A stretch of 7,248 nt of DNA. Origin: CAWEHT01 sp963808455. Its GTDB lineage: Bacteria; Chloroflexota; Anaerolineae; CG2-30-64-16. The position numbers and the translations under genes were made by a program. This document shows positions 1 to 6,350 of this stretch, piece by piece. Under the pieces are notes generated by a model. That model did no database searches and had not been told where the DNA came from. It was given only the letters and a program-made list of their open reading frames with translations. Within the stretch, counting starts at the first letter, position 1; the number at the start of each line of letters is the position of its first letter. The stretch covers positions 1-7,248 of the forward strand of contig CAWEHT010000007.1 in NCBI GenBank assembly GCA_963808455.1, in the 5' to 3' direction.

Positions 1-429
1 CAATGTATTGCTCTGCAAAGGACCCCACTTTCCCGGCCGCCGTCTTGGCGTTCACCTTTGCCTATGGTGCGTATATGACGGAGGTGTTCCGGGCGGGCAT
101 CGGCACCATCGCCAAAGGGCAGATGGAAGCCTTCGCGCTCGCTGGGCATGACTTACGTGCAGGCGATGCGCCATATCATCCTGCCCCAGGCTGTGCGCAT
201 CCTGCCGCCCATGAGCAACGAATTCGTGACCCTGCTCAAAGATAGCTCGCTGGTTTCGATCCTGGGAGGGATGGAAGACATCACCCGCCCGTGGCGCGAA
301 TGGGTGGCGCAGTACTTCACGAGCTTCGATACCTATCTCGTGGTCGCGCTGGTCTATTTGATCCTGACGTTGTTCTTTACACGCATGAGCTCGGCGGTCG
401 AGCGAGCGTTCTCGGTCGAGAAGCGGTAA
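1..429 (+). CDS. Polar amino acid ABC transporter permease, C-terminal part (frameshifted, 5' partial)
   Basis: Inner-membrane permease of a HisM/GlnP-type ABC importer for polar amino acids; the start lies left of the window. About 141 residues are visible after correction. The segment FAYGAYMTEVFRAGI and the following EAA loop, which contacts the ATPase (GQMEA then SLGMTYVQAMRHIILPQAVR), are typical of the family, as are LLKDSSLVSILG and a last hydrophobic helix (TYLVVALVYLILTLFF) before a basic tail. The reading frame changes inside the EAA loop: removing one T of the pair at 132-133 turns an aberrant AFALAG into the expected ASRSLG and joins the frame starting at base 3 to the frame ending in TAA at 427-429. 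The ATPase gene starts 11 bases later, so the two are co-transcribed. The substrate cannot be specified; glutamine, glutamate, histidine or cystine are all possible. The family call is firm. Whether the gene is really broken is open. Confidence 0.9.
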
Positions 430-440
430 GGGGGGGCACT

Positions 441-1180
441 TTGGCTGAAAACATCATCGAGATCTCCAACGTGCACAAGTGGTTCGGCAAAGTCCACGCC
501 CTGGACGACGTCAGCCTTCGCGTTCCTGCCGGCGAGGTATTGGTGATCATCGGGCCGAGCGGTTCCGGGAAGTCCACCCTTCTGCGCAGCATCAACAGCC
601 TGGAGACGATCAATTCGGGCCAGATCATCGTCAACGGCATGTCGTTGAAGGGCAAAGGGACGAACCTAAACGCCGTGCGCGCCGAGATCGGCATGGTTTC
701 CAGCAGTTCAACCTCTTCCCGCACCTGACCGCGCTGGAGAACATCACCCTGGCACAGCGCATCGTGCGCAAGCGGAGCGCGGAGGAATCGAGGCAAACCG
801 CACGCCAGCTGCTGCAGCGTGTGGGCATCCCGGACAAGGAGGGCAACTATCCCGGCCAGCTCTCCGGCGGACAGCAGCAGCGGGTAGCCATCGCGCGCGC
901 GCTGGCCATGAACCCCAAGATCATGCTCTTCGACGAGCCTACGAGCGCCCTCGACCCGGAAATGATCAAGGAGGTCTTGGACGTGATGCTCGACCTGGCC
1001 AAGACCGGCATCACCATGGTCTGCGTCACCCACGAAATGGGCTTCGCCCGGGCGGCGGCGCGCCGCATCATCTTCATGGACGAGGGCAAGATCCTCGAAG
1101 AGACGACACCCGAATTGCTCTTTACCCAGCCCAAGCACGAGCGCACGAAGTTGTTTCTCAGCAAGATATTGACCCATTGA
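441..1180 (+). CDS. Polar amino acid ABC transporter ATP-binding protein (GlnQ/HisP type, frameshifted)
   Basis: Cytoplasmic ATPase powering the adjacent permease. In corrected numbering it shows Walker A GPSGSGKST (38-46), the Q-loop VFQQFNLFPHLT, the signature LSGGQQQRVAIARAL (from 141), Walker B IMLFDEPTSALDP (161-173, catalytic Glu166) and the H-loop His198 in VTHEMGFA. These are the exact signatures of the GlnQ/HisP subfamily, and the corrected length of 246 residues is normal. The frame breaks at the T-run 697-699: adding one T restores VFQQFNLFP, whereas as written the upstream frame ends soon after VSSSST (stop near 728). I chose TTG at 441 because it follows an AAGGGGGGG ribosome-binding site (428-436) and gives the usual N-terminus (IIEISNVHKWFG); no ATG fits. 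The substrate is unknown. The missing base sits in a homopolymer, so a sequencing error is likely. Confidence 0.93.
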
Positions 1181-1261
1181 GATCGCAACGCCACGTTGCC
1201 GGCGGTGTTATTGCTTATTAACACAGGGCAGTGAATTTACAACCGAGGTGCAGACGCAGCA
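1181..1261 (+). other. Short spacer between ABC ATPase and plsY
   Basis: This 81-base gap has no convincing terminator or promoter. A GAGGTG at 1245-1250 lies 11 bases before the plsY ATG and is the likely ribosome-binding site. The genes may be co-transcribed with the ABC importer. Confidence 0.5.
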
Positions 1262-1909
1262 ATGGGGCAGATTTATTTGACGAGCATAGGCTGGCTTTGC
1301 TGTCGGGTCTTGCTGGCGGCTGTGGCCGGGTACTTGCTTGGCTCCCTTCCTGTCGGCTACCTGATCGGCAAGGCCTGGGGGGTCGATGTGCGCCTGCACG
1401 GAAGTGGGCGTACCGGCACGACGAACGTGTGGAGGGCAACGAAGCGCATCCTTCCCGCTGTGCTTACGGTGCTGGGTGATGTCCTGAAAGGGATTGTCGC
1501 GGTGTTGATCGGGCGCTACCTCCTGCATTCCGAGCTTGCGGCCGCGGCGGCAGGCTCGGCAGCGGTGATGGGCCACAACTGGTCGGTGGCGCTGGGCTGG
1601 CGCGGCGGTGCCGGGGGCATGACGGCTGGCGCGGCGCTGGCCGCCCTGTCGCCCATGGCGGCCGCTTTGGTGATCCCTCTGGCGATCGTGGCCTTGTATC
1701 TCTCGCGCTACGCGTCGGTTGGCACGCTAACGGTAGCCATCGGTGGGGCTGTGATGCTGGGCGTGCTGGCGCTGCTGGCCCCTTCCAGCCACGTATTGTC
1801 GGGGCACGTCGCCTTCGGGGTCCTGAGCGCGGCTGCGGTGATCATCGCCCTCCGTCCGAACCTGAAGCGCCTCCTGGAAGGCAACGAGCGCCGCATCGAT
1901 TTGTGGTGA
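1262..1909 (+). CDS. plsY: PlsY-family glycerol-3-phosphate acyltransferase (divergent)
   Basis: PlsY enzymes are multi-pass membrane proteins that transfer an acyl group from acyl-phosphate to glycerol-3-phosphate, the first step of phospholipid synthesis in many bacteria. This 215-residue protein has the family's length and layout: GSLPVGYLIGK near residue 27, motif 1 as GSGRTGTTNVWR (47-58), GDVLKGIVAVLIGRYLL, motif 2 as HNWSVALGWRGGAGGMTAG, RYASVGTL, and the C-terminal RPNLKRLLEGNERR. Hydrophobic helices fill the spaces between. Two motif positions differ from the pattern I know (GSGN.GATN and GGKGVAT): Arg50 replaces Asn, and Ala117 replaces the Lys of GGKG. It may therefore be a diverged paralogue with altered activity or substrate, and the genome may hold a second, canonical plsY. 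Start ATG 1262 is preceded by GAGGTG. No frame problem is seen, unlike its neighbours. A strong hairpin follows. Confidence 0.88.
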   Translation: MGQIYLTSIGWLCCRVLLAAVAGYLLGSLPVGYLIGKAWGVDVRLHGSGRTGTTNVWRATKRILPAVLTVLGDVLKGIVAVLIGRYLLHSELAAAAAGSAAVMGHNWSVALGWRGGAGGMTAGAALAALSPMAAALVIPLAIVALYLSRYASVGTLTVAIGGAVMLGVLALLAPSSHVLSGHVAFGVLSAAAVIIALRPNLKRLLEGNERRIDLW

Positions 1910-1933
1910 ACTCGAAAGCAGCGGCCCGAAGAG

Positions 1934-1979
1934 GGCGTCCGCCCCGCCGCCGGGTTGGCCCGGCAGCGGGGCGGACGCC
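1934..1979 (+). terminator. Strong GC hairpin after plsY, probable terminator
   Basis: Arms 1934-1954 and 1959-1979 pair over 21 positions with one C-A mismatch, enclosing a TTGG loop. It lies 25 bases after the plsY stop and ahead of the BMC promoter, where a terminator is expected. No T-tract follows (next bases TATCCCCC), so it may act as an RNA-stabilising hairpin or need another factor to terminate. Confidence 0.6.
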
Positions 1980-2151
1980 TATCCCCCATTAGCTTACTCC
2001 CCGATCATTCCCCAACCTGGCCGTCACAGAAAATGCACAAACCGGTGAATTGTCCACATCACTAGCCCGCGGACAGCCGCCATCCGGCCGCCAGGCCAGG
2101 GCACGGCCCGCGGATGCGCAAGCTTTTGCATATGCTCCAACGCTTTGGACA

Positions 2152-2181
2152 TTGAAAGTCGCCCTCTGCGCAACCTATAAT
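2152..2181 (+). promoter_or_regulatory. Sigma70-type promoter of the BMC operon
   Basis: A -35 box TTGAAA (2152-2157), an 18-base spacer and a perfect -10 box TATAAT (2176-2181). Transcription would start near 2188, about 19 bases before the eutS/pduU ATG, leaving room only for the AAAGGGG ribosome-binding site (2191-2197 region) and no leader riboswitch. An A/T-rich -10 box stands out in this GC-rich sequence. Confidence 0.75.
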
Positions 2182-2206
2182 GGCGTTAGCAAAGGGGCTA
2201 GCGCAC

Positions 2207-2556
2207 ATGCCTCAATCAGATCCATCCCTCACACGTATCATCCAGGAATATGTTCCTGGGACGCAGGTAACGATCGCACACGTTATCGCGCACCCGGACC
2301 ACCGCTCTGCCAACGCATCGGGCTCGAGGACGCCGAAGCGATCGGCATCATGACCCTGACCCCGAGCGAGAGCGCCATCATTGCCGGTGACTTGGCCCTG
2401 AAAGCCGCGAGTGTCGATATCGGTTTTCTGGACCGGTTCAGCGGCACACTGGTGCTTGTGGGCGACCTGGCCAGTGTCGAGACCGCCGTCGAAGCCGCCA
2501 ACGCGGGGCTCGCCAGCATTCTGGGGTTTCAGCCGGCCCGCGTCACACGGCGCTAG
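2207..2556 (+). CDS. eutS: EutS/PduU-family BMC shell protein (frameshifted)
   Basis: A circularly permuted single-BMC-domain protein that forms flat hexamers in microcompartment facets, with an N-terminal beta-barrel strand capping the pore. The start is MPQSDPSLTRIIQEYVPGTQ followed by VTIAHVIAHPDH, the EutS/PduU barrel signature. After a frame change it continues GLEDAEAIGIMTLTPSESA, IIAGDLALKAASVDIGFLD and RFSGTLVLVGDLASVETA, which reads closer to EutS than to PduU from memory. One base is missing near 2303-2304; restoring it gives PDHRLCQRIGLEDA, which aligns without gaps to relatives, and a total of 116 residues, the same as PduU. Unrepaired, the protein stops after about 48 residues. 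ATG 2207 has AAAGGGG upstream and lies just behind the promoter, so this is the first operon gene. The symbol is provisional because EutS and PduU are close homologues. Confidence 0.87.
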
Positions 2557-2839
2557 TGTATGCGCCAGGAAGGTTTTCGGTACCACCGTATGTCATGCTG
2601 AGACGTTCATGACCGCGGGCAGTTATGAGGCACACAAGAAACCCTTGAACTGTCATTCTGAGCGGCCGTGCCAACAAGACCTGTCAACGACGCGCCACAG
2701 CGAAGAATCCGTACCAGGAGTTTCTTGGTGGCGGGTGGACGAGACGGCACGCGCCACGGCGCGACGCCAGCGAAGCATCCGTCTTGGTGGTGCCGAAAAG
2801 GCTCCCTGTTTCTGCACTCGGAAGTAGCTGGGCACGCAA
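2557..2839 (+). other. Repeat-bearing spacer between eutS/pduU and eutP/pduV
   Basis: This 283-base gap inside the operon contains no convincing gene. It holds two pairs of short related repeats (listed separately). No terminator with a T-tract or promoter box is clear. Confidence 0.6.
2591..2782. repeat. Nested intergenic repeat (TGTCATnCTGAG ... GCGAAGnATCCGT)
   Basis: Two head copies, TGTCATGCTGAGACG (2591-2605) and TGTCATTCTGAGCGG (2651-2665), are followed by two tail copies, CAGCGAAGAATCCGT (2698-2712) and CAGCGAAGCATCCGT (2768-2782). The variable base matches within pairs: ATGCT (2595-2599) with AGCAT (2774-2778) outside, and ATTCT (2655-2659) with AGAAT (2704-2708) inside, so each pair is a small inverted repeat. 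The TGTCATTCTGAG...GAAGAATCC motif is one I know as a dispersed intergenic repeat in several bacterial groups. One element nested in another is the simplest reading. Confidence 0.65.
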
Positions 2840-3320
2840 ATGAACCGTTGGCGTTTCATGCTCTGGGGGGGCGTTGGCGTGGGCAAAACGACCCTCCTGA
2901 GGGCACTCCAGGGTGGGGGCAGCTTGGCGAAGACCCAGATGATCGAGTTTCGCGGTGAGGCCATAGACTCGCCCGGCGAATACTCAGAGATGGGCAGTCT
3001 CCACGCGCCACCTGCTGGCGACAGCCTCGGATGCCGACCTTTTTCTCGTGGTGCACGACGCCGCGGTACAAGCACGAACTTTTCTCCGCATTACTTCTGT
3101 ATGTTCCATCAGGCCGTCTGGGGCGTCGTGAGCAAGGTCGATGCTCCCGGTGCGGACGTCGAGCGCGCCTCCGTGCTTCTTGCGCTACATGGGTGTTACC
3201 GATCGCATCTTTTGCGTGTCGGCGGTCACCGGTTTTGGCCTCGTCGAGTTGAGGCAAGCTCTATCCGACAGGAGAGAAAAATGGCGTACAACAACGGCAG
3301 TGGCGAAGCTCTCGGAATGA
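2840..3320 (+). CDS. eutP: EutP/PduV-family microcompartment GTPase-like protein (three frameshifts)
   Basis: A small P-loop protein associated with ethanolamine and propanediol microcompartments; EutP has been linked to acetate-kinase activity and PduV to organelle positioning, so the role here is uncertain. The N-terminus has P-loop GGVGVGKTT (10-18), ALQGGGSLAKTQMIEF and the DxxG motif as IDSPGEY (42-48). The rest is spread over frames: an extra base near 2993-2999 leads to STRHLLATASDADLFLVVHD; a base missing from the T-run at 3080-3083 restores HYFCMFHQAVWGVVSKVD (G4-like SKVD); and an extra base near 3173-3180 gives RYMGVTDRIFCVSAVTGFG and a stop at 3318-3320. The corrected length is 159 residues, the same as E. 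coli EutP as I recall it. It overlaps pduA by 40 bases, which suggests translational coupling. Three indels in 480 bases could be decay or poor sequence; there are no in-frame stops after correction. Confidence 0.83.
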
Positions 3321-3589
3321 TCGAGACACGGGGGCTGGTCAGCGCGATTGAAGCGGCGGATGCCATGGTCAAGGCCGCGAATGTCGAGCTGATCGGCTCG
3401 GAGAGAATCGGCTCGGGCCTCGTGACCGTCCTGGTGCGAGGCGATGTAGGGGCGGTCAAGGCCGCCACGGATGCGGGCGCAGCGGCTGCCAAGCGCGTCG
3501 GCGAGGTCGTCTCGGTTCACGTGATCCCGCGGCCGCACACCGACACCGAAATGTTGCTGCCCAAGCGGCATTCCGTCGCTGCAGCGTAG
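3281..3589 (+). CDS. pduA: PduA/PduJ-type hexameric BMC shell protein
   Basis: Main facet protein of the microcompartment; hexamers tile the shell and their central pore passes substrate. The 102-residue sequence is a single BMC domain extremely like PduA: EALGMIETRGLVSAIEAADA, MVKAANVELIG, ERIGSGLVTVLVRGDVGAVK, AATDAGAAAAKRVGEV and VHVIPRPHTDTE. The pore loop is GSG (44-46, Ser45 matching PduA Ser40), and the edge lysine (Lys31, equivalent to PduA Lys26) that holds neighbouring hexamers together is kept. The N-terminus (MAYNNGSG) is five residues longer than Salmonella PduA. An AGGAGAG site at 3270-3276 sits inside the end of eutP/pduV, so the gene starts independently. The eutP start region happens to be open in the same frame through to pduA, but an EutP-PduA fusion protein is not a credible reading. 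PduA and PduJ cannot be told apart by sequence alone; position before pduB favours PduA. Confidence 0.95.
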   Translation: MAYNNGSGEALGMIETRGLVSAIEAADAMVKAANVELIGSERIGSGLVTVLVRGDVGAVKAATDAGAAAAKRVGEVVSVHVIPRPHTDTEMLLPKRHSVAAA

Positions 3590-3648
3590 GCCCGGCGAGG
3601 GCCGCCTTTCCAGTGACCCACAGGGTGGCAATCGCCATCACCAGCACC

Positions 3649-3657
3649 TAAGGAGGA
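3649..3657 (+). promoter_or_regulatory. Ribosome-binding site of pduB
   Basis: TAAGGAGGA, close to the ideal anti-16S match, stands 9 bases before ATG 3667 and fixes that start. It implies high translation, as expected for an abundant shell protein. Confidence 0.85.
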
Positions 3658-3666
3658 TTCGCTTAC

Positions 3667-4482
3667 ATGCAGGACGATCTTGTCGAACGCGTGGTTCAAC
3701 AGGTAATGAGTCAGGTCTCTTCGGCGACCGCGAAGGCGGCCAACGGTAATGGGGCCCCCGCTCCGGCCGCGCCTGCCCCGACGCTGGGCCGCAACCCCGG
3801 GCTGACCGAGTTCGTCGGGACGGCCATGGGCGACACGATCGGCATCGTGATCGCTAACCTGGACCCGGTCCTCCATGAGAAACTGGGCCTGGACAAGAAG
3901 TACCGCTCGGTGGGCATCCTGAGCGATCGCACCGGCGCCGGTCCGCAGATCATGGCGGCCGATGAGGCCGTCAAGGCCACCAACACGGAGATTGTGCGCA
4001 TCGAGCTGCCGCGCGATACCAAGGGCGGGGCCGGACATGGCTGCCTCATCCTCTTCGGCGCCGAAGAAGTGTCCGATGCCCGGCGGGCCATCGAGGTCGC
4101 GCTCAAGGACATAGCGCGCACCTTTGGCGACGTCTATGCCAACGATGCCGGCCATGTCGAGCTGCAGTACACGGCGCGCGCCAGCTTCGCCATCCAGAAG
4201 GTGTTCAATGCCCCGCTCGGCCGGGCCTTCGGCCTTTGCGTGGCGGGCCCTGCCGGTATCGGCGTGCTGATGGCCGATGCCGCGCTGAAGGCCGCCGATG
4301 TGGACTGCCTCGGTGTGTCTGGGCCGACTTCCGGCCTGAGCTACACCAACGAGGTGCTCGCCCTGTTCAGCGGCGACGCCGGCGCCGTGCGCCAGGCCAT
4401 CATAGCCGCCCGCGAGGTTGGCATCAAGCTTTTGGGCACCTTGGGCGAGCCGCCCAAGTCTCTGGGTGCGCCTTACATTTGA
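3667..4482 (+). CDS. pduB: PduB-type tandem-BMC trimeric shell protein
   Basis: A shell protein with two BMC domains per chain that forms pseudohexameric trimers; in Salmonella its N-terminal extension links shell to enzyme core. Here residues 5-17 (LVERVVQQVMSQV) form an amphipathic helix, 18-45 an Ala/Pro/Gly linker, then the first BMC domain (LTEFVGTAMGDTIGIVIANL, YRSVGILSDRTGAGPQIMAA, ATNTEIVRIELPRDTKGGAG) and the second (FGDVYANDAGHVELQYTARA, GRAFGLCVAGPAGIGVLMAD, SGDAGAVRQAIIAAREVGIK), ending LGTLGEPPKSLGAPYI. It is 271 residues, about the size of Salmonella PduB. In Salmonella a shorter PduB' starts at an internal Met in the linker. Here there is no Met or Val codon between Met14 and the BMC domain (the next Met is 54), so a PduB' form is not expected. 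The reading frame is intact. Confidence 0.97.
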   Translation: MQDDLVERVVQQVMSQVSSATAKAANGNGAPAPAAPAPTLGRNPGLTEFVGTAMGDTIGIVIANLDPVLHEKLGLDKKYRSVGILSDRTGAGPQIMAADEAVKATNTEIVRIELPRDTKGGAGHGCLILFGAEEVSDARRAIEVALKDIARTFGDVYANDAGHVELQYTARASFAIQKVFNAPLGRAFGLCVAGPAGIGVLMADAALKAADVDCLGVSGPTSGLSYTNEVLALFSGDAGAVRQAIIAAREVGIKLLGTLGEPPKSLGAPYI

Positions 4483-4659
4483 GGTTGCTAGTGTCGGGTT
4501 GATAGGTGCCAGTGAATGTTGGCTACCAACCCCAACTGCCAACCGGCAACTACCCAAAGTACTGCGCAGATTGCCCAATGCCAGCCTCATGCAAGTGATG
4601 GCCCGGCCGGCGGTGACCGGGGCGATCGGCGCCTGGAGCAGTTAGGAGGCGTTACCAGA
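4483..4659 (+). other. pduB-pduC spacer with hairpin
   Basis: This 177-base gap is long for adjacent dehydratase and shell genes. It holds an imperfect hairpin (GGGTTGATAG 4496-4505 with CTACCAACCC 4523-4532, one mismatch, 17-base loop) and a run of CCAAC-type repeats (4525-4550). It ends with the AGGAGG ribosome-binding site of pduC (4644-4649). The open frame extending upstream from pduC to 4516 has no ribosome-binding site or recognisable protein similarity, so I do not call it. No promoter is clear. Confidence 0.5.
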
Positions 4660-6328
4660 ATGGCGCGACGTCAAAAAAGATTCGAGGTCCTCGAACAGAG
4701 GCCGGTCAATCAGGATGGTTTCGTAGTCGAATGGCCTGAGGTGGGGATGATTGCCATGGGCAGCCCCAATGATCCTCAGCCGAGCGTCAAGGTGCAGAGC
4801 GGCAAGATCGTGGAAATGGATGGCCGTTCTCGCGCTGAGTTCGATTTCATCGAGCAATTCATCGCCGATTACACGATCAATGTCAACCTGACCGAAAAGA
4901 TGATGGCCATCCCGACGACCAAGATCGCCAAGATGATCGTCAACATCAACGTGCCGCGCTGCAAGGTCGCGGAAGTCTTCTCCGGCCTCACCCCGGCCAA
5001 GATCGCCCGGGTGATGGATGAGATGAACGTGGTGGAAATGATGATGGGCGCTCAGAAGATGCGTGCTCGCAAATCTCCCTCCACCCAGGCCCACGTCACC
5101 AACCTCCAGGACAACCCGGTGATGATCGCCGCGGACGCCGCCGAGGCCGGCCTCTACGGCTTCACCGAAATGGAGACCACCGTCGGCGTGACCCGCTACG
5201 CGCCGTTCAACGCGCTCGCGTTGTTGGTCGGCGCCCAGACCGGCCGCCCCGGCACGATCACGCAGTGCGCGTTGGAAGAGGCGACCGAGCTCCAGCTCGG
5301 CATGCGTGGCTTCACAGCCTACGCGGAAACAGTGTCGGTCTACGGCACCGAGCCGGTGTTCGTGGACGGCGACGACACTCCCTGGTCGAAAGCCTTTCTC
5401 GCTTCGGCGTACGCGTCACGCGGTCTCAAGATGCGCTTCACTTCAGGCACGGGGTCAGAGGTGCAGATGGCCTATGCCGAGGGCAAGTCCATGCTGTACC
5501 TGGAAGTTCGCTGCATCATGCTGACCAAGGGCGCTGGCGTGCAGGGCTTGCAGAACGGCTCGATCAGCTGCATCGGCGTGCCGGCAGCTGTGCCCAGCGG
5601 CATCCGTGCCATCCTCGCCGAAAACCTGGTGACGATGTGCCTGGACCTGGAAGTCGCCTCCGGCAACGACCAGACTTTCTCGCATTCCGACATCCGCCGC
5701 ACTGCTCGCTATCTGATGCAGTTCCTGCCCGGCACCGACCTGATCTGCTCGGGCTACAGCGCCGTGCCTAATTATGACAACATGTTCGCCGGCTCCAACT
5801 GGGATTGCGACGACTACGACGACATCCTGATGCTGCAGCGCGACCTGAAGGTGGACGGCGGCCTCAAGCCGGCGACCGAGGCGGAGATTATCGCCATTCG
5901 CAACAAGGGCGCACGCGTGCTCCAGGCCGTGTTCGATGAGCTGGGCCTGCCCAGGGTCACCGACGAGGAAGTGGACGCGGCTACCTATGCGCACGGCACC
6001 AAGGACGTTCCGATGCGCGACAAGGTGCAGGATACCAAGGCGGCTCAGGAGCTCTTGACGCGTGCGGGTCACAGGGCTGGATGTGGTCAAGGCGCTGGCC
6101 AAGCGGGGGTTCCCCGAGGTGGCCACGAACATCCTGGGGATCCTGAAGCAGCGCGTCTCGGGCGACTACCTGCACACATCGGCTATCCTGAACACGGACT
6201 TCACGATCAACTCCGCCATCAATAATCTCAATGATTACGCGGGTCCCGGCAGCGGCTATCGCATGAGCCCCGAGCGCTGGAAGGAAATCCATAGCGTGCG
6301 CCAGGCCTTGCGGCCCGAAGATCTCTGA
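4660..6328 (+). CDS. pduC: B12-dependent diol/glycerol dehydratase large subunit PduC (frameshifted near C-terminus)
   Basis: Alpha subunit with the TIM barrel that, with adenosylcobalamin, converts 1,2-propanediol to propionaldehyde or glycerol to 3-hydroxypropionaldehyde in the microcompartment lumen. Family sequence runs from KRFEVLEQRPVNQDGF to the end. Residues aligned (offset +2) to the Klebsiella oxytoca active site are all present: Gln143, His145 (QAHVTN), Glu172 (METTV), Glu223 (YAETVS), Gln298 (GLQNGS), Asp337 (NDQTF) and Ser364 (CSGYSAVP); Ser303 and Gln338 also match the diol-enzyme pair. ATG 4660 follows AGGAGG by 10 bases. An extra base near 6061-6068 shifts the frame at about residue 468. 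Removing it gives RGVTGLDVVKALAKRGF and QRVSGDYLHTSAIL through to TGA 6326-6328, total 555 residues (Klebsiella 554). Unrepaired, about 53 wrong residues follow and it ends at 6225. The sequence does not separate diol from glycerol preference. Confidence 0.96.
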
Positions 6329-6350
6329 TCACGAGCAGAGGGAGCAGAAA

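Larger units (their letters stand above)
1910..2206 (+). other. Intergenic control region ahead of the BMC operon
   Basis: These 297 bases hold the hairpin above, the operon promoter (listed separately) and, between them, several possible operator sites. These are a dyad GTGAnnTGnnCAnnTCAC at 2045-2062, a direct repeat GCCCGCGGA at 2065-2073 and 2106-2114 (41 bases apart, about four helical turns), and a dyad ATGCGCAA-4-TTGCATAT (6 of 8 paired) at 2114-2133, just upstream of the -35 box. No coding sequence is convincing and no cobalamin riboswitch is visible. The operator readings are inference. Confidence 0.4.

Noticed and set aside
132..700. Programmed ribosomal frameshifting in the ABC genes
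   Set aside because: No convincing slippery heptamer with a stimulatory structure was seen, these families do not use it, and the same kind of indel recurs in unrelated genes of the window.
377..1177. 266-residue open frame on the minus strand
   Set aside because: It is antisense to the clearly recognisable ABC ATPase and carries no motif.
2045..2062. CRP site (GTGA ... TCAC)
   Set aside because: The half-sites are 10 bases apart instead of the 6 of a CRP site; kept only as a generic dyad.
2840..3589. A single 249-residue EutP-PduA fusion protein
   Set aside because: The middle (about residues 52-87) is not EutP-like in this frame but is in another. PduA has its own AGGAGAG site and start. 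The open frame is a product of compensating indels.
3589..3603. Small hairpin GGCCC-GGCGA-GGGCC after pduA as terminator
   Set aside because: The stem is only 5 bp, without a T-run, and pduB follows with a strong ribosome-binding site, so termination is unlikely.
4500..4560. Cobalamin riboswitch suggested by GCCAGTGA before a B12-dependent enzyme
   Set aside because: The B12-box pattern and the multi-stem architecture are not present; the resemblance is a few bases.
3517..4590. 357-residue open frame on the minus strand
   Set aside because: It lies antisense to pduA/pduB, has no family resemblance, and such frames are common opposite high-GC coding sequence.
4418..4645. Small open frame overlapping the pduB end and the pduC leader
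   Set aside because: No ribosome-binding site; it begins inside pduB in another frame and has no recognisable domain.
5455..6132. 225-residue open frame on the minus strand
   Set aside because: It is antisense to pduC, low-complexity His/Val/Ala-rich, with no family match.
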